From positions 1-35,504 of the forward strand of contig CAJTAK010000024.1 in the NCBI GenBank assembly GCA_910574255.1: a stretch of 35,504 nt of DNA. The letters are read 5' to 3'. The notes beneath the pieces were generated by a model. It saw only the letters and a program-made list of their open reading frames with translations. It ran no database searches and was not told the DNA's origin. Every line of letters begins with the position of its first letter. Position 1 is the first letter of the stretch. The stretch comes from Clostridia bacterium (GTDB lineage: Bacteria > Bacillota > Clostridia > Lachnospirales > Lachnospiraceae). This document shows, piece by piece, positions 15,048-24,000 of the stretch. The position numbers and the translations under genes are program-made.

Positions 15048-16562
15048 ATGGCGACAGGGACAACCAATATTGGTTTTGAAGAGAAACTATGGCAGGCAGC
15101 AGATAAATTGCGTTCTAATATGGATGCAGCAGAATATAAGCATGTAGTGTTAGGACTTATATTTTTGAAATATGTATCAGATTCTTTCGAGGAAAAGTAT
15201 CAGGTTCTTTTGGAAGAAGGATACGGTGATGAAGAAGATAGGGATGAATATTTGGCAGATAATATTTTCTGGGTTCCCAGGGAGGCAAGGTGGTTGGAAA
15301 TCCAAAAGCATGCTGCTGGCACGGAGATTGGAAGCGTGATTGATCATGCAATGGAAGCGATAGAAAGAGAGAATAATTCATTAAAGGGTGTTTTGACAAA
15401 GAATTATTCCAGAGCAGAACTTGATAAAACACGTTTGGGTGAGCTGGTGGCTTTGTTTACCAATATAGAGGTTGGTTCAACAGCGGCTCAGGAAAGAGAT
15501 ATTCTGGGGCGTGTGTATGAGTATTTTTTAAATAAGTTTGCAAGTAAGGAGGGAAAATTAGGGGGAGAGTTCTATACACCACCTTGTATTGTAAAGACTC
15601 TGGTGGAAATGATTGAGCCTTTTGAAGGGCAGATTTTCGATCCGGCATGCGGCAGTGGCGGTATGTTTTGCCAGTCAGCTCGATTTGTAAGGGAACATCA
15701 GGGGAATCTTAGAGCGATTTCTATTTTTGGTCAGGAGAGTAATCCAACAACATGGAAATTAGCAAAGATGAATCTGGCAATCCGCCAGTTGGAGGCGAAT
15801 CTTGGGAAGCATAATGCGGATTCATTTCATGATGATCAGCATAAGACTTTAAAAGCAAATTATATTTTGGCTAATCCGCCATTTAATGTATCGGATTGGG
15901 GTGGAGAAAGGTTGCAGGAGGATGTCCGATGGAAATATGGAATTCCGCCAGTAGGGAATGCTAATTTTGCGTGGCTACAGCATATGATTCATCATTTAAG
16001 TCCGGCAGGTGGAGTGTGCGGGACGGTTTTAGCAAATGGTTCTTTAAGCTCTAACACATCCAATGAAGGAAATATTAGAAAAAATATGATAATAGGTGAT
16101 ATTGTTGAATGCATTGTAGCAATGCCAAGTCAGCTATTTTATTCTACAGGTATTCCGGTTTCTCTTTGGATTATGAGAAAAGGAAAAACAGAACAATCCC
16201 AAAATAAAGTGCTTTTTATAGATGCAAGAAAATTAGGGCATATGATAGATCGGAAAGTTCGTGAGTTGTCAGAAGACGATATTAAGAAGATTGCAGTCAC
16301 TTATCAGAATTGGAGACAGGGAAAAGCATATGAAGATATTCAAGGTTTTTGCAAGGAGGCAACATCAGAGGATATAGAGAAGCAGGATTATATTTTGACT
16401 CCAGGGCGATATGTTGGTATAGAGCAAGAACAAGATGATGGAGAGCCGTTTGATGAGAAAATGCAGAGATTGACTTCTGAGCTTTCAGAAATGTTTAAAG
16501 AATCTATTGAACTTCAGGAAAAAATAAAGAAGAATCTGGGGGCGATAGGGTATGAAATCTGA
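15048..16562 (+). CDS. hsdM: Type I restriction-modification system methyltransferase subunit HsdM
   Basis: HsdM is the N6-adenine methyltransferase subunit that forms the M2S modification enzyme with HsdS and the R2M2S nuclease with HsdR. The 504-residue protein has the helical N-terminal domain (ANFEEKLWQAAD-type start, FEEKLWQAADKLRSNMDAAE, then GLIFLKYVSDSFE). The SAM-binding motif DPACGSGGM begins at residue 198, and the catalytic NPPF begins at residue 276. GEFYTPPCIVKTLVEMI and a C-terminal coiled coil are also present. The ribosome site AGGGGG precedes the ATG. It overlaps the start of hsdS by 11 nt, so the two subunits are translationally coupled. The sequence appears intact and active. 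Confidence 0.97.
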   Translation: MATGTTNIGFEEKLWQAADKLRSNMDAAEYKHVVLGLIFLKYVSDSFEEKYQVLLEEGYGDEEDRDEYLADNIFWVPREARWLEIQKHAAGTEIGSVIDHAMEAIERENNSLKGVLTKNYSRAELDKTRLGELVALFTNIEVGSTAAQERDILGRVYEYFLNKFASKEGKLGGEFYTPPCIVKTLVEMIEPFEGQIFDPACGSGGMFCQSARFVREHQGNLRAISIFGQESNPTTWKLAKMNLAIRQLEANLGKHNADSFHDDQHKTLKANYILANPPFNVSDWGGERLQEDVRWKYGIPPVGNANFAWLQHMIHHLSPAGGVCGTVLANGSLSSNTSNEGNIRKNMIIGDIVECIVAMPSQLFYSTGIPVSLWIMRKGKTEQSQNKVLFIDARKLGHMIDRKVRELSEDDIKKIAVTYQNWRQGKAYEDIQGFCKEATSEDIEKQDYILTPGRYVGIEQEQDDGEPFDEKMQRLTSELSEMFKESIELQEKIKKNLGAIGYEI

Positions 16563-17736
16563 TGGGGATAAAATGAAACTTTCAGATATTGCAGAATTTA
16601 ATCCAAAAGAGTCACTAAAAAAGGGGGTAATGGCCAAAAAGGTTGCAATGGATAAACTTCAGCCATTTTGTAGGGATATATCAGAAGTGTCTTTAGAAAA
16701 ATTTTTGGGTGGAACGAAATTTAGAAATGGGGATACAATTATGGCAAGAATAACACCTTGCCTTGAGAATGGAAAGATATCATTAGTAAATTTGTTAAAT
16801 GATGGTGAAGTGGGATTTGGTTCTACAGAGTATATTGTTTTTCGGGCAAAAAAAGGTATTGTAGATTCTGACTATTTATATTATTTAATCTGTAGCTCTA
16901 AGGTTAGAGAACCAGCAATAAAGTCCATGGTAGGTTCATCTGGAAGGCAACGAGTTCAAATGGATGTAGTTAAGAATATTGTTGTTGATGTACCAGATAT
17001 AGAAGAACAGAGAAAAATTGCAGGGATTTTGAAATGCTTGGATGATAAAATTCAATTAAATAAAGCTATAAACGATAATTTATATCAACAGCTTGACACT
17101 ATTTATCGTGCTACATACCCATACTTACCTTCTGATGAACTTCCGGCAGGGTGGAACTGTGTTCCTCTTGGAACATTATGTGATAGTATTTCCATCAGGC
17201 ATTCGTTTGATAAAGAAAAGCTTGTTTTTCTGAATACTGGCGATATTGAAAATGGTCATTTCCTGCATTCGACATATTCTCTAGTCCAGGATATGCCAGG
17301 ACAAGCAAAGAAGTCAATTAAGACCAATGATATCCTATATAGTGAAATTCGTCCTATCAATCGACATTTTGCCTTTGTTAATTTTCAGGCGGATGACTAT
17401 GTTGTATCGACAAAGTTAATGGTTATACGTTCTCGTGAAATGGATTCTCATAGACTATATCATTTTTTAACCACGCAAGATGTTATTAATGAATTACAAA
17501 TCGAGGCAGAATCAAGATCGGGAACATTTCCTCAAATACGATTTGAGAATGTTCAACGTCTACCTATTATAATCGCCCCACCTGATATAGAATTGCAATT
17601 TACACAAATTCTTAAGGACTACTATAATATGATAGACAATAATATTTGTGAAAATCAGCATCTTGTATCATTGCGTGACTCTATATTACCAAAGTTAATG
17701 TCTGGTGAACTTGATGTCTCCGAATTTGACATCTAA
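16552..17736 (+). CDS. hsdS: Type I specificity subunit HsdS (expressed copy, two recognition domains)
   Basis: HsdS reads the bipartite DNA target. The 394-residue protein has two halves. TRD1 (about residues 8-145) begins LSDIAEFNPKE and is followed by the central spacer helix PDIEEQRKIAGILKCLDDKI. TRD2 (about 200-345) begins WNCVPLGTLCDSIS. The C-terminal conserved helix ends in LPKLMSGELDVS. It overlaps hsdM; the ATG at 16573 is an alternative start with a GGGG site. The central helix contains the sequence encoding AINDNL, which is inversion site A (17067-17082). Exchange there swaps everything downstream, so TRD2 is the variable half. It is probably the copy that sets current cell specificity. 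Confidence 0.95.
   Translation: MKSDGDKMKLSDIAEFNPKESLKKGVMAKKVAMDKLQPFCRDISEVSLEKFLGGTKFRNGDTIMARITPCLENGKISLVNLLNDGEVGFGSTEYIVFRAKKGIVDSDYLYYLICSSKVREPAIKSMVGSSGRQRVQMDVVKNIVVDVPDIEEQRKIAGILKCLDDKIQLNKAINDNLYQQLDTIYRATYPYLPSDELPAGWNCVPLGTLCDSISIRHSFDKEKLVFLNTGDIENGHFLHSTYSLVQDMPGQAKKSIKTNDILYSEIRPINRHFAFVNFQADDYVVSTKLMVIRSREMDSHRLYHFLTTQDVINELQIEAESRSGTFPQIRFENVQRLPIIIAPPDIELQFTQILKDYYNMIDNNICENQHLVSLRDSILPKLMSGELDVSEFDI
17067..17082 (+). repeat. Inversion site A, inside hsdS
   Basis: TATAAACGATAATTTA, in the codons for the end of the central conserved helix of HsdS (INDNL). It is in the same orientation as site C and inverted relative to sites B and D. Confidence 0.85.
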
Positions 17737-17741
17737 GCCGC

Positions 17742-17757
17742 TAAATTATCGTTTATA
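17742..17757 (-). repeat. Inversion site B, just after hsdS
   Basis: The exact reverse complement of site A (16 of 16 bases), starting 6 bp after the hsdS stop. Inversion between A and B would turn TRD2 around and leave a truncated one-TRD HsdS, because the first codons read from B are GCG GCT TAG. Confidence 0.85.
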
Positions 17758-17786
17758 ATAAATCATTATGAAAGAAGGTGTATGAC

Positions 17787-18056
17787 ATGGAATATGCAAT
17801 ATTAAGTAGCAAATCAAATTATACAATATTTAAATTTGGCAGTCATGTAATTCGCTTTAAGGCACCTTATTCATTGGAGTATTATAGTTCAGTAAAAGAA
17901 TGGGATCATGGGTACTTGGTTGTTATGGCAAAATATAGCCACAACAATCAGGATGAAGAAGAATACATTGATCTAGTTCCTATTCTGGAAAAATTATATT
18001 TTGATGTAGATGAATTTTTAAAACCAATAAAGGAAGTGAGGGTAGAATATGCTTAA
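17787..18056 (+). CDS. Small hypothetical protein in the hsd locus
   Basis: An 89-residue soluble acidic protein beginning MEYAILSSKSNYTIFKFGSH and ending EVRVEYA. I chose ATG 17787, which has GAAGG 8 nt upstream; a GTG at 17778 would overlap that site. It overlaps the next gene by 8 nt, so the three small genes here (17787-18553) form a tight operon. It is acidic in the middle (NNQDEEEYIDLVPILEKL) and resembles the DUF2442-like or immunity-type partners that accompany DUF4160 proteins. This comparison is by context only, not by a recognised motif. Confidence 0.7.
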   Translation: MEYAILSSKSNYTIFKFGSHVIRFKAPYSLEYYSSVKEWDHGYLVVMAKYSHNNQDEEEYIDLVPILEKLYFDVDEFLKPIKEVRVEYA

Positions 18057-18270
18057 TATTAAAGAAGTAGCAGACGAAGCAGATGTTATTGTAAATGGGT
18101 ATGCGTTTAAGTGTTGTGAAGAGGGGTTTCGGGTTTTGAATCTTCATAGGCCGGACAAAGCAGTAGTGTTTTCCCAAAAGGGTGAAGTGCTTGAAACAAG
18201 TATGGATGACATTGAACTTAGTATTGCAAGTGATTATTTAAATGAAAATAGAAAATACATGGAGGATTGA
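18049..18270 (+). CDS. Small conserved hypothetical protein
   Basis: A 73-residue protein, MLNIKEVADEADVIVNGYAF, with later segments VLNLHRPDKAVVFSQKGEVL and MDDIELSIASDYLNENRKYM. The GxVLETxMDDIEL pattern is one I associate with small clostridial proteins of unknown function, often found beside DUF4160 genes. It has no membrane segment. It overlaps both its neighbours' coding or start regions (8 nt with the upstream gene; the downstream start is 1 nt after its stop), so the three are surely co-translated. The function is unknown. Confidence 0.75.
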   Translation: MLNIKEVADEADVIVNGYAFKCCEEGFRVLNLHRPDKAVVFSQKGEVLETSMDDIELSIASDYLNENRKYMED

Positions 18271-18271
18271 A

Positions 18272-18553
18272 ATGCCGAAATATTATGAATTCAAAGTGGC
18301 CGGATATTATTTGTATTTTACCTCCTTTTGTGTTATTGAATGTATGCATGTTCATGCAAGTGATCGCAAGCTTACAGAAGCCGGTTCCGCCAAATTTTTT
18401 GTAAAGGAGAATGGGGATACGGTTTTACAGAATCGTGGAGTGCTAAATGATAGAGAAATAAGAAAAATACAGGATTTTATAAAGCAGCATTATAAAGATA
18501 TGTATATAAAATGGTCAGAATACAGTGGGGAAGGATTTTATAGAAATAATTAA
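18272..18553 (+). CDS. DUF4160 family protein
   Basis: The protein has 93 residues from ATG 18272, with GGAGG (18261-18265) placed 6 nt upstream. An in-frame ATG at 18242 lies inside the previous gene and is rejected. The pattern MPKYYEFKVAGYYLYFTS.., then MHVHASDRKL.., GSAKFFVKENGDTV and REIRKIQDFIKQHYKDMY, matches the small DUF4160 family: an opening strand, a conserved H-x-H, 'AKFF', and a C-terminal helix. Family members usually occur as a pair with another small protein, toxin-antitoxin fashion, although a toxic activity is not established as far as I know. Here it ends the three-gene cassette between hsdS and the recombinase. Confidence 0.75.
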   Translation: MPKYYEFKVAGYYLYFTSFCVIECMHVHASDRKLTEAGSAKFFVKENGDTVLQNRGVLNDREIRKIQDFIKQHYKDMYIKWSEYSGEGFYRNN

Positions 18554-18580
18554 AGTATAGGATGAGCATTTGCAAGTAAA

Positions 18581-18624
18581 ACTCTTACCAACGGCAAGAG
18601 TTAAATGCCTGGGAACTGCCGTTG
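18581..18624 (+). promoter_or_regulatory. Pair of mutually exclusive hairpins before the recombinase
   Basis: ACTCTT (18581-18586) can pair with AAGAGT (18596-18601), and CAACGGCA (18589-18596) can pair with TGCCGTTG (18617-18624). The two helices cannot form together, because the second one's left strand lies in the first one's loop and shares base 18596. Such an arrangement is typical of attenuators, but no T tract follows either hairpin. Confidence 0.4.
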
Positions 18625-18662
18625 AATAGTCGTTCTCTTAAATACGAAAGGGAGAAAAGGCT

Positions 18663-19655
18663 ATGAAACAAAAGTTAATAAGACAAGTTCTGCAAGGAAT
18701 GCTTCCATATTTAAATAATTCGCAGTGTGCACATTTACAAAGGGTTTTGGAATTTGAACTTGCAATGGTTGAAATCAGCAAAGAGCAAAATGCAGAAATT
18801 GATGTTGAAAATCACAATATAAAATTAATAGGACAATTTATTGCAGCAAAGCGGGTAGAAGGATGTTCGGAAAAGTCATTAAGGTATTATAGAACAACTA
18901 TTGAAGCTATGTTGGATAAGATTCCTAAAAGGATACAAGAAATAGAAACGGATGATCTGCGTATTTATCTGACAGAATATCAATTAAGAAAAAATTCAAG
19001 CAGAGTAACAATTGATAATATACGTAGGATATTATCAAGCTTTTTTTCATGGTTGGAAGACGAGGATTATATAATAAAAAGCCCCGTTCGTAGGATTCAT
19101 AAAGTAAAAACGGCAATTACGGTAAAGGACACTTATACAGATGAGGCTTTGGAGTTAATGCGTGATAGCTGTAATAATCTTCGTGATTTGGCTTTGATAG
19201 ATATGTTGGCCTCTACAGGGATGCGTGTTGGTGAGTTGGTACTTTTGAATCGAGAAGATATTAATTTCTCAGAGCGGGAATGTGTTGTGTTTGGTAAAGG
19301 AGATAAAGAACGGGTAGTTTATTTTGATGCAAGAACGAAGATTCATCTTCAAAACTATTTAAACAGTCGAAGAGATGGAAATAAGGCATTATTTGTTTCC
19401 TTAAAAGCACCATACGAACGATTAAAAATAGGTGGAGTTGAAGTACGATTGCGTGAGATGGGGAAACGTTTGGACATACCTAAGATGCATCCACATAAGT
19501 TTCGCCGAACACTTGCAACTATGGCGATAGACAAAGGTATGCCAGTAGAGCAGTTGCAGAGACTTTTAGGACATCAACGGATAGATACAACAATGAAGTA
19601 CGCAATGGTAAAGCAGAGTAATGTTAAATTTGCTCATAAAAAATATATTGGGTAG
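18663..19655 (+). CDS. Tyrosine recombinase (putative HsdS invertase)
   Basis: A 330-residue XerC/D-type recombinase. It has an N-terminal SAM-like core-binding domain (about residues 50-145; FIAAKRVEGCSEKSLRYYRT, FFSWLEDEDYI) and a catalytic domain with R188 (STGMRVGEL), a lysine in the GKGDKERVV hairpin, H278-K-F-R281, H in LGHQRIDTT and the nucleophile Y313 (MKYAMV). All catalytic residues are present. Recombinases of this type embedded in type I hsd loci are known to invert hsdS segments at short repeats, and four such repeats flank it here. Its stop overlaps the ribosome site of the next hsdS fragment. It does not look like an integrase of a larger element, as no phage or ICE genes are nearby. 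Confidence 0.92.
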   Translation: MKQKLIRQVLQGMLPYLNNSQCAHLQRVLEFELAMVEISKEQNAEIDVENHNIKLIGQFIAAKRVEGCSEKSLRYYRTTIEAMLDKIPKRIQEIETDDLRIYLTEYQLRKNSSRVTIDNIRRILSSFFSWLEDEDYIIKSPVRRIHKVKTAITVKDTYTDEALELMRDSCNNLRDLALIDMLASTGMRVGELVLLNREDINFSERECVVFGKGDKERVVYFDARTKIHLQNYLNSRRDGNKALFVSLKAPYERLKIGGVEVRLREMGKRLDIPKMHPHKFRRTLATMAIDKGMPVEQLQRLLGHQRIDTTMKYAMVKQSNVKFAHKKYIG

Positions 19656-19664
19656 GAGACTTAT

Positions 19665-20249
19665 ATGAGAGTGAGATTGGATGAAATTGTAAATGTTACT
19701 ATGGGACAATCTCCCAAATCTAATACATATAATAGAGATGGCAAGGGAATGCCTTTTTTGCAAGGAAATAGGACATTTGGCAGAAAATACCCTACATTTG
19801 ATACATATACTACGGCACCAACTAAAACTGCTGTAGCAGGTGATGTGATTATGAGTGTCAGGGCACCTGTTGGGGATTTGAATATTACTCCAATTGGCAC
19901 GTGTTTAGGAAGAGGAGTATGTTCTTTGCACATGAAAAATGGAAATCAGGAGTTCTTATATTATTTGATGAAATATTGTGTGCCACAATTGATAAACAAA
20001 GAAAGTGGAACTGTTTTTGGGTCTGTAAATAGAAACGATATCTGTAAATTGATTGTAGATGTGCCAGATAATTTGGATGTGCAGAGAAAAATAGCAAGTT
20101 ACTTATCTGTGATAGATGATAAGATTGAAAAAAATAATGCTATAAACGATAATTTACCACCGCATTACAAGCCAGAGGTTGGCGTTTCTTTGGATTACGT
20201 CAGTAACGAGAAAATGTCGCAGGCTTTTTCGAATTTATGGGTGGCTTAG
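19665..20249 (+). CDS. Half-length HsdS (one recognition domain), recombination partner
   Basis: A 194-residue protein with a single TRD (MRVRLDEIVNVTMGQSPKSN, GDVIMSVRAPVGDLNI) followed by the central helix NLDVQRKIASYLSVIDDKIE and INDNL. It then runs past site C (20141-20156) into a 30-residue non-HsdS tail (PPHYKPEVGVSLDY onward) that stops at 20247-20249. Normal HsdS has a second TRD here. The missing half lies immediately downstream on the opposite strand. AGGAG, overlapping the recombinase stop, gives good translation initiation. In the present orientation the product is a truncated HsdS that might dimerise into a symmetric specificity subunit or be inactive. Inversion between C and D would restore a two-domain protein in frame. 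Confidence 0.88.
   Translation: MRVRLDEIVNVTMGQSPKSNTYNRDGKGMPFLQGNRTFGRKYPTFDTYTTAPTKTAVAGDVIMSVRAPVGDLNITPIGTCLGRGVCSLHMKNGNQEFLYYLMKYCVPQLINKESGTVFGSVNRNDICKLIVDVPDNLDVQRKIASYLSVIDDKIEKNNAINDNLPPHYKPEVGVSLDYVSNEKMSQAFSNLWVA
20141..20156 (+). repeat. Inversion site C, inside the half-length hsdS
   Basis: TATAAACGATAATTTA, identical to site A over 16 bp (18 with the preceding GC), in the same reading frame (INDNL). Confidence 0.85.
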
Positions 20250-20908
20250 AAGTTGATGTCAGATATATCAATCTCGCCGGACATAAGTTTTGGTAAAAAG
20301 GTGTTTCGTATATTAGTTAACTGTTTTGTCTCAATAATATTATAAGATATCTGAGAAAAGAGAGCCGATAGCACTTCGCCCAAGGACTGGATTTCCTCAG
20401 CACTAAGCAATGGAACGGAAATTGACTGAATATTTTTAATCGGCAACTTTAACTGAACCGCACCCACAGTACCTTTTGATATTTCTTCTTGACCTTGAGA
20501 AGAGCGTAGAAATAGCAAAAGATACTCAGGTGTAACCTTTTTAATGTTAGTGAGTTTGACACAGTTTTCTGTTAAGTTGGCTTTATCCAATGTATGATCA
20601 ACAATTGCGGTTAAACCAATAGTTCCTACGATGGATAGTAACACATCGTCTGTTGATACGATATATCGAGAAATGCTTTTTTGTGTTTCATCATCAACGT
20701 ATTCATGTTCAGTAGATAGTGAAGCAAATACTGTGTTATTAAGGTCACGAACTCGGATATATGGATGCGAATTCGCTGATGTAATTAAATTCACGCCTTT
20801 AGGTAACCGTTTTCCACCTTTTACATCAGCTAATGCCCCCAGTTCAACATAAGAAATTGAAGCAGACTGATGAATAGCATTATCAAAAAGTGCATTAGCT
20901 TGCTGAAG
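20246..20908 (-). pseudogene. Silent inverted HsdS cassette (TRD2 plus C-terminal helix)
   Basis: On the reverse strand, reading away from site D, the frame gives LQQANALFDNAIHQSASISY, then a second-domain TRD (ELGALADVKGGKRLPKGVN, SRYIVSTDDVLLSIVGTIGL, GTVGAVQLKLPIKNIQSI). It ends with the conserved HsdS C-terminus FLPKLMSGEIDISDINF and the stop at 20246-20248. There is no start codon or ribosome site at its head and the DNA before it is not HsdS-like, so it is a donor segment and not a gene. The frame is continuous with sites A and C, so either hsdS copy could acquire it by inversion. It overlaps the end of the half-length hsdS by 4 nt on the opposite strand. Confidence 0.88.
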
Positions 20909-20923
20909 TAAATTATCGTTTAT
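20909..20923 (-). repeat. Inversion site D, at the head of the silent cassette
   Basis: Fifteen bases identical to sites A and C in inverted orientation (ATAAACGATAATTTA on the reverse strand), in frame with the cassette. It differs at the sixteenth base. Confidence 0.85.
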
Positions 20924-21069
20924 TAGACATATAAAAGATGAATATCCTAAAAAACTGAACTTACCAACAAATCTGCATTTAATGCCATAAAATCTGCAGA
21001 TTAGTACATAAAATAAGATACAAATTCTATGATAAACACAGAAATATAGCTGTGAAAGGACTTGATATT

Positions 21070-24000
21070 ATGCCTATTAATGAAAATACCTTAGAACAAG
21101 TGATCATAGCAGAATTACAAAAGAATGGATACGAGTATCTCTATGGGCCGGATATCAATAGAGATTATCATGAAGTGATATTAAAAGACTGCTTTGAGGA
21201 CGCCATATTTAAAATAAATCAAGGTATTAGAAGCGACATGGTAGAAGAGGCCTACAAAGCTATTAAGAACTTAGGACTGCTCAAATTGGAGGATATGAAT
21301 GCAGCTTTTCATAAATATATGATTGAAGGTGTCCCTGTAAATTACCGAGTGAATGGAGAACTGCGTACTTATACAGTAAAACTGATTGATTTTACAGATC
21401 CTGAAAAGAATAAATTCCATGTTATCAATCAATATACAGTAATTGAATATAAAAATAAACGGCCAGACGTTCTGGTATTTGTGAATGGTATTCCATTGGT
21501 ATTATTTGAACTAAAAAATATTACTAATGAAGATGCTACAATCGAAAATGCCTATAAGCAGGTAAAAAATTACCAAATGGATATCCCCTCGTTATTTTAT
21601 TATAATGCTTTTAATGTTATCAGTGACGGCCTCGACACTCGTATGGGAACTATCACATCTGACTTTACCCGATATATGGTTTGGAAATCTGAAAACGGAG
21701 AAAAACCGGAAGAAAGAAGCGTCAATTTCTTTACAGTTCTTTTAAATGGAGTATTTCCAAAAGTAAGACTTTTAGATCTGATACGTAATTTTATCGTGTT
21801 CCAGAATAGCAAAGGAAGAACCATAAAAATTATTGCAGGATATCATCAGTATTTTGCAGTAAGAAAAGCTGTAGAGTGTACAAGGCAGGCTTTGAAGACG
21901 CATAGTAGAAAAGTTGGAGTGGTATGGCATACACAAGGCAGTGGGAAGAGCCTGTCTATGGTATTTTACACTGGCTGTATTGTCAGCAATCCGGAATTTA
22001 ATAATCCTACCATTGTAGTATTGACAGATAGAAATGATTTGGACAATCAGCTTTTTGCTACGTTTTGCTCCAGTTCTAAGCTATTGCTGCGACAGACGCC
22101 AAAGCAGGCAAAGAACAGGGAGAATCTGAAAGAGCTGCTAAGGGTAAATGCTGGTGGTATTATTTTTACTACAATTCAGAAATTTGGGGAAAGCAGCCAA
22201 ATACTGAGTGAGCGGAGCAATATTATATTTATGGCAGATGAGGCACATCGTTCTCAGTATGGCCTGGAAGGAAAGCTGGATAGGGAGACCGGAGAGTGGA
22301 AATACGGAATGGCAAAATATATGAGAGATTCTTTGCCAAATGCCACATTTATCGGATTTACCGGAACACCGATTGATTTTGATGACAGGTCAACAGTAGA
22401 AGTTTTTGGAAAATATATTGATATTTATGATATGACACAGGCCGTAGAAGATGGAGCAACTGTGCCTATTTATTATGAAAATCGGACTACAAAAATAAAA
22501 CTGAATGAAGAACTGCTGAAAAAGATAGATGCAGAATATGAAAAAATGGCAGGGGAAGCATCGGAGATGGCTATAGAAAAGTCAAAGTCTGATTTATCTA
22601 CCATTGAAGCAATTATAGGTTCAAAGGAAAGACTGAGACTTTTGGCAGATGATATCATAGCACATTATGAGGACAGGCAGTATGTACTTACAGGAAAGGC
22701 AATGATTGTATGTATGAGTCGCCGTATTGCCATTAATTTGTACAGAATCATTCTGGAAAAACGGCCAGAATGGAAACAGAAAGTGAAAGTTGTTCTGACA
22801 TCCAGCAATCAGGATGATGAGGACTGGCATGATGTGATTGGAAATAAAGCATATAGAGATGGACTAATGCTGGAATTTAAGGACGATTCCAGTGAGTTTA
22901 AAATAGCAATCGTGGTGGATATGTGGCTGACGGGATTTGATGTTCCGTCTATGGCGACAATGTATATTGACAAGCCTATGAAAGGACATAACCTAATGCA
23001 GGCCATTGCTCGTGTCAATCGTGTGTACAAAGATAAGGAAGCAGGTTTGATTGTTGACTACATAGGTATGGCAGCAGAGTTGAAGTATGCTTTAAAGCAG
23101 TATACCAAACGTGATCAAGACAAGGTTCCGGATTTAGGACAGGCTTTTTCTATCGCATTGGCAAAGTTGGAAATTATGCGAGATATATTCTATGGATTTG
23201 ATTATTCTGCATTTTTTGGTTCGGAAGATTCTTTACGTCTTGCTATGATAGTAGAGGGAGTTGATTTTGCCCTTGGAATGGAAGAAGACGAACAAAAAAG
23301 TTTTATTCGTGAAGCTACGGCACTTAGTCAGGCGGAAACACTTTGCAGAAGCATGCTTGATGCTAAGATAAAGCAGGAGATTGAATTTTTTAAATGTGTG
23401 AAAGCCGGGCTTTGCAAGACTGCCCGACGAATTGGGATTACAACAAATGAAATAAATTCAAGGATTATGAAATTGTTAGAACAGGCAATTGAGCAGGACG
23501 GTGTTTATGATATTTTTGCAGAAGCAGGAAAAAAGAATCCGGAAATCTCAATTTTATCAGAGGAGTACATGGAAAAAATCCGCAGGATGAAACATAAAAA
23601 TATTGCAGCAGAAATGCTTCGTAAATTGTTGGAAGATAATATTCGTGTGTTTGCAAGAACAGGAGTTGTGAAGTCACAGCTTTTTTCTGAGAAGATGCAG
23701 AAAATACTAAAGATGTATAATAATAGAATGATTACCAGTGCTGAGGTTATAGAAGAATTACTAAATCTTTCAAAAGAAATGACAGAAGCTTATAGAGCTG
23801 GAGATGAAAAGGGGTTGTCAACAGAGGAATTAGCTTTTTATGATGCCTTGTCAGCAGATCCGGAAGTTCTCAGAGAGATGCAAGACAAAGTGTTAGTGGA
23901 AATGGCACAAGAATTAACGGAATTGATCCGTAGAAGCAGAACTGTTGACTGGGATAAAAAGGAGTCGGCTCGTGCCTATATGAGGACACAGGTAAAGCAT

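Noticed and set aside
18663..19655. Recombinase as the integrase of a phage or conjugative element
   Set aside because: No structural, replication or transfer genes are nearby, and four inversion repeats in hsdS copies explain it better.
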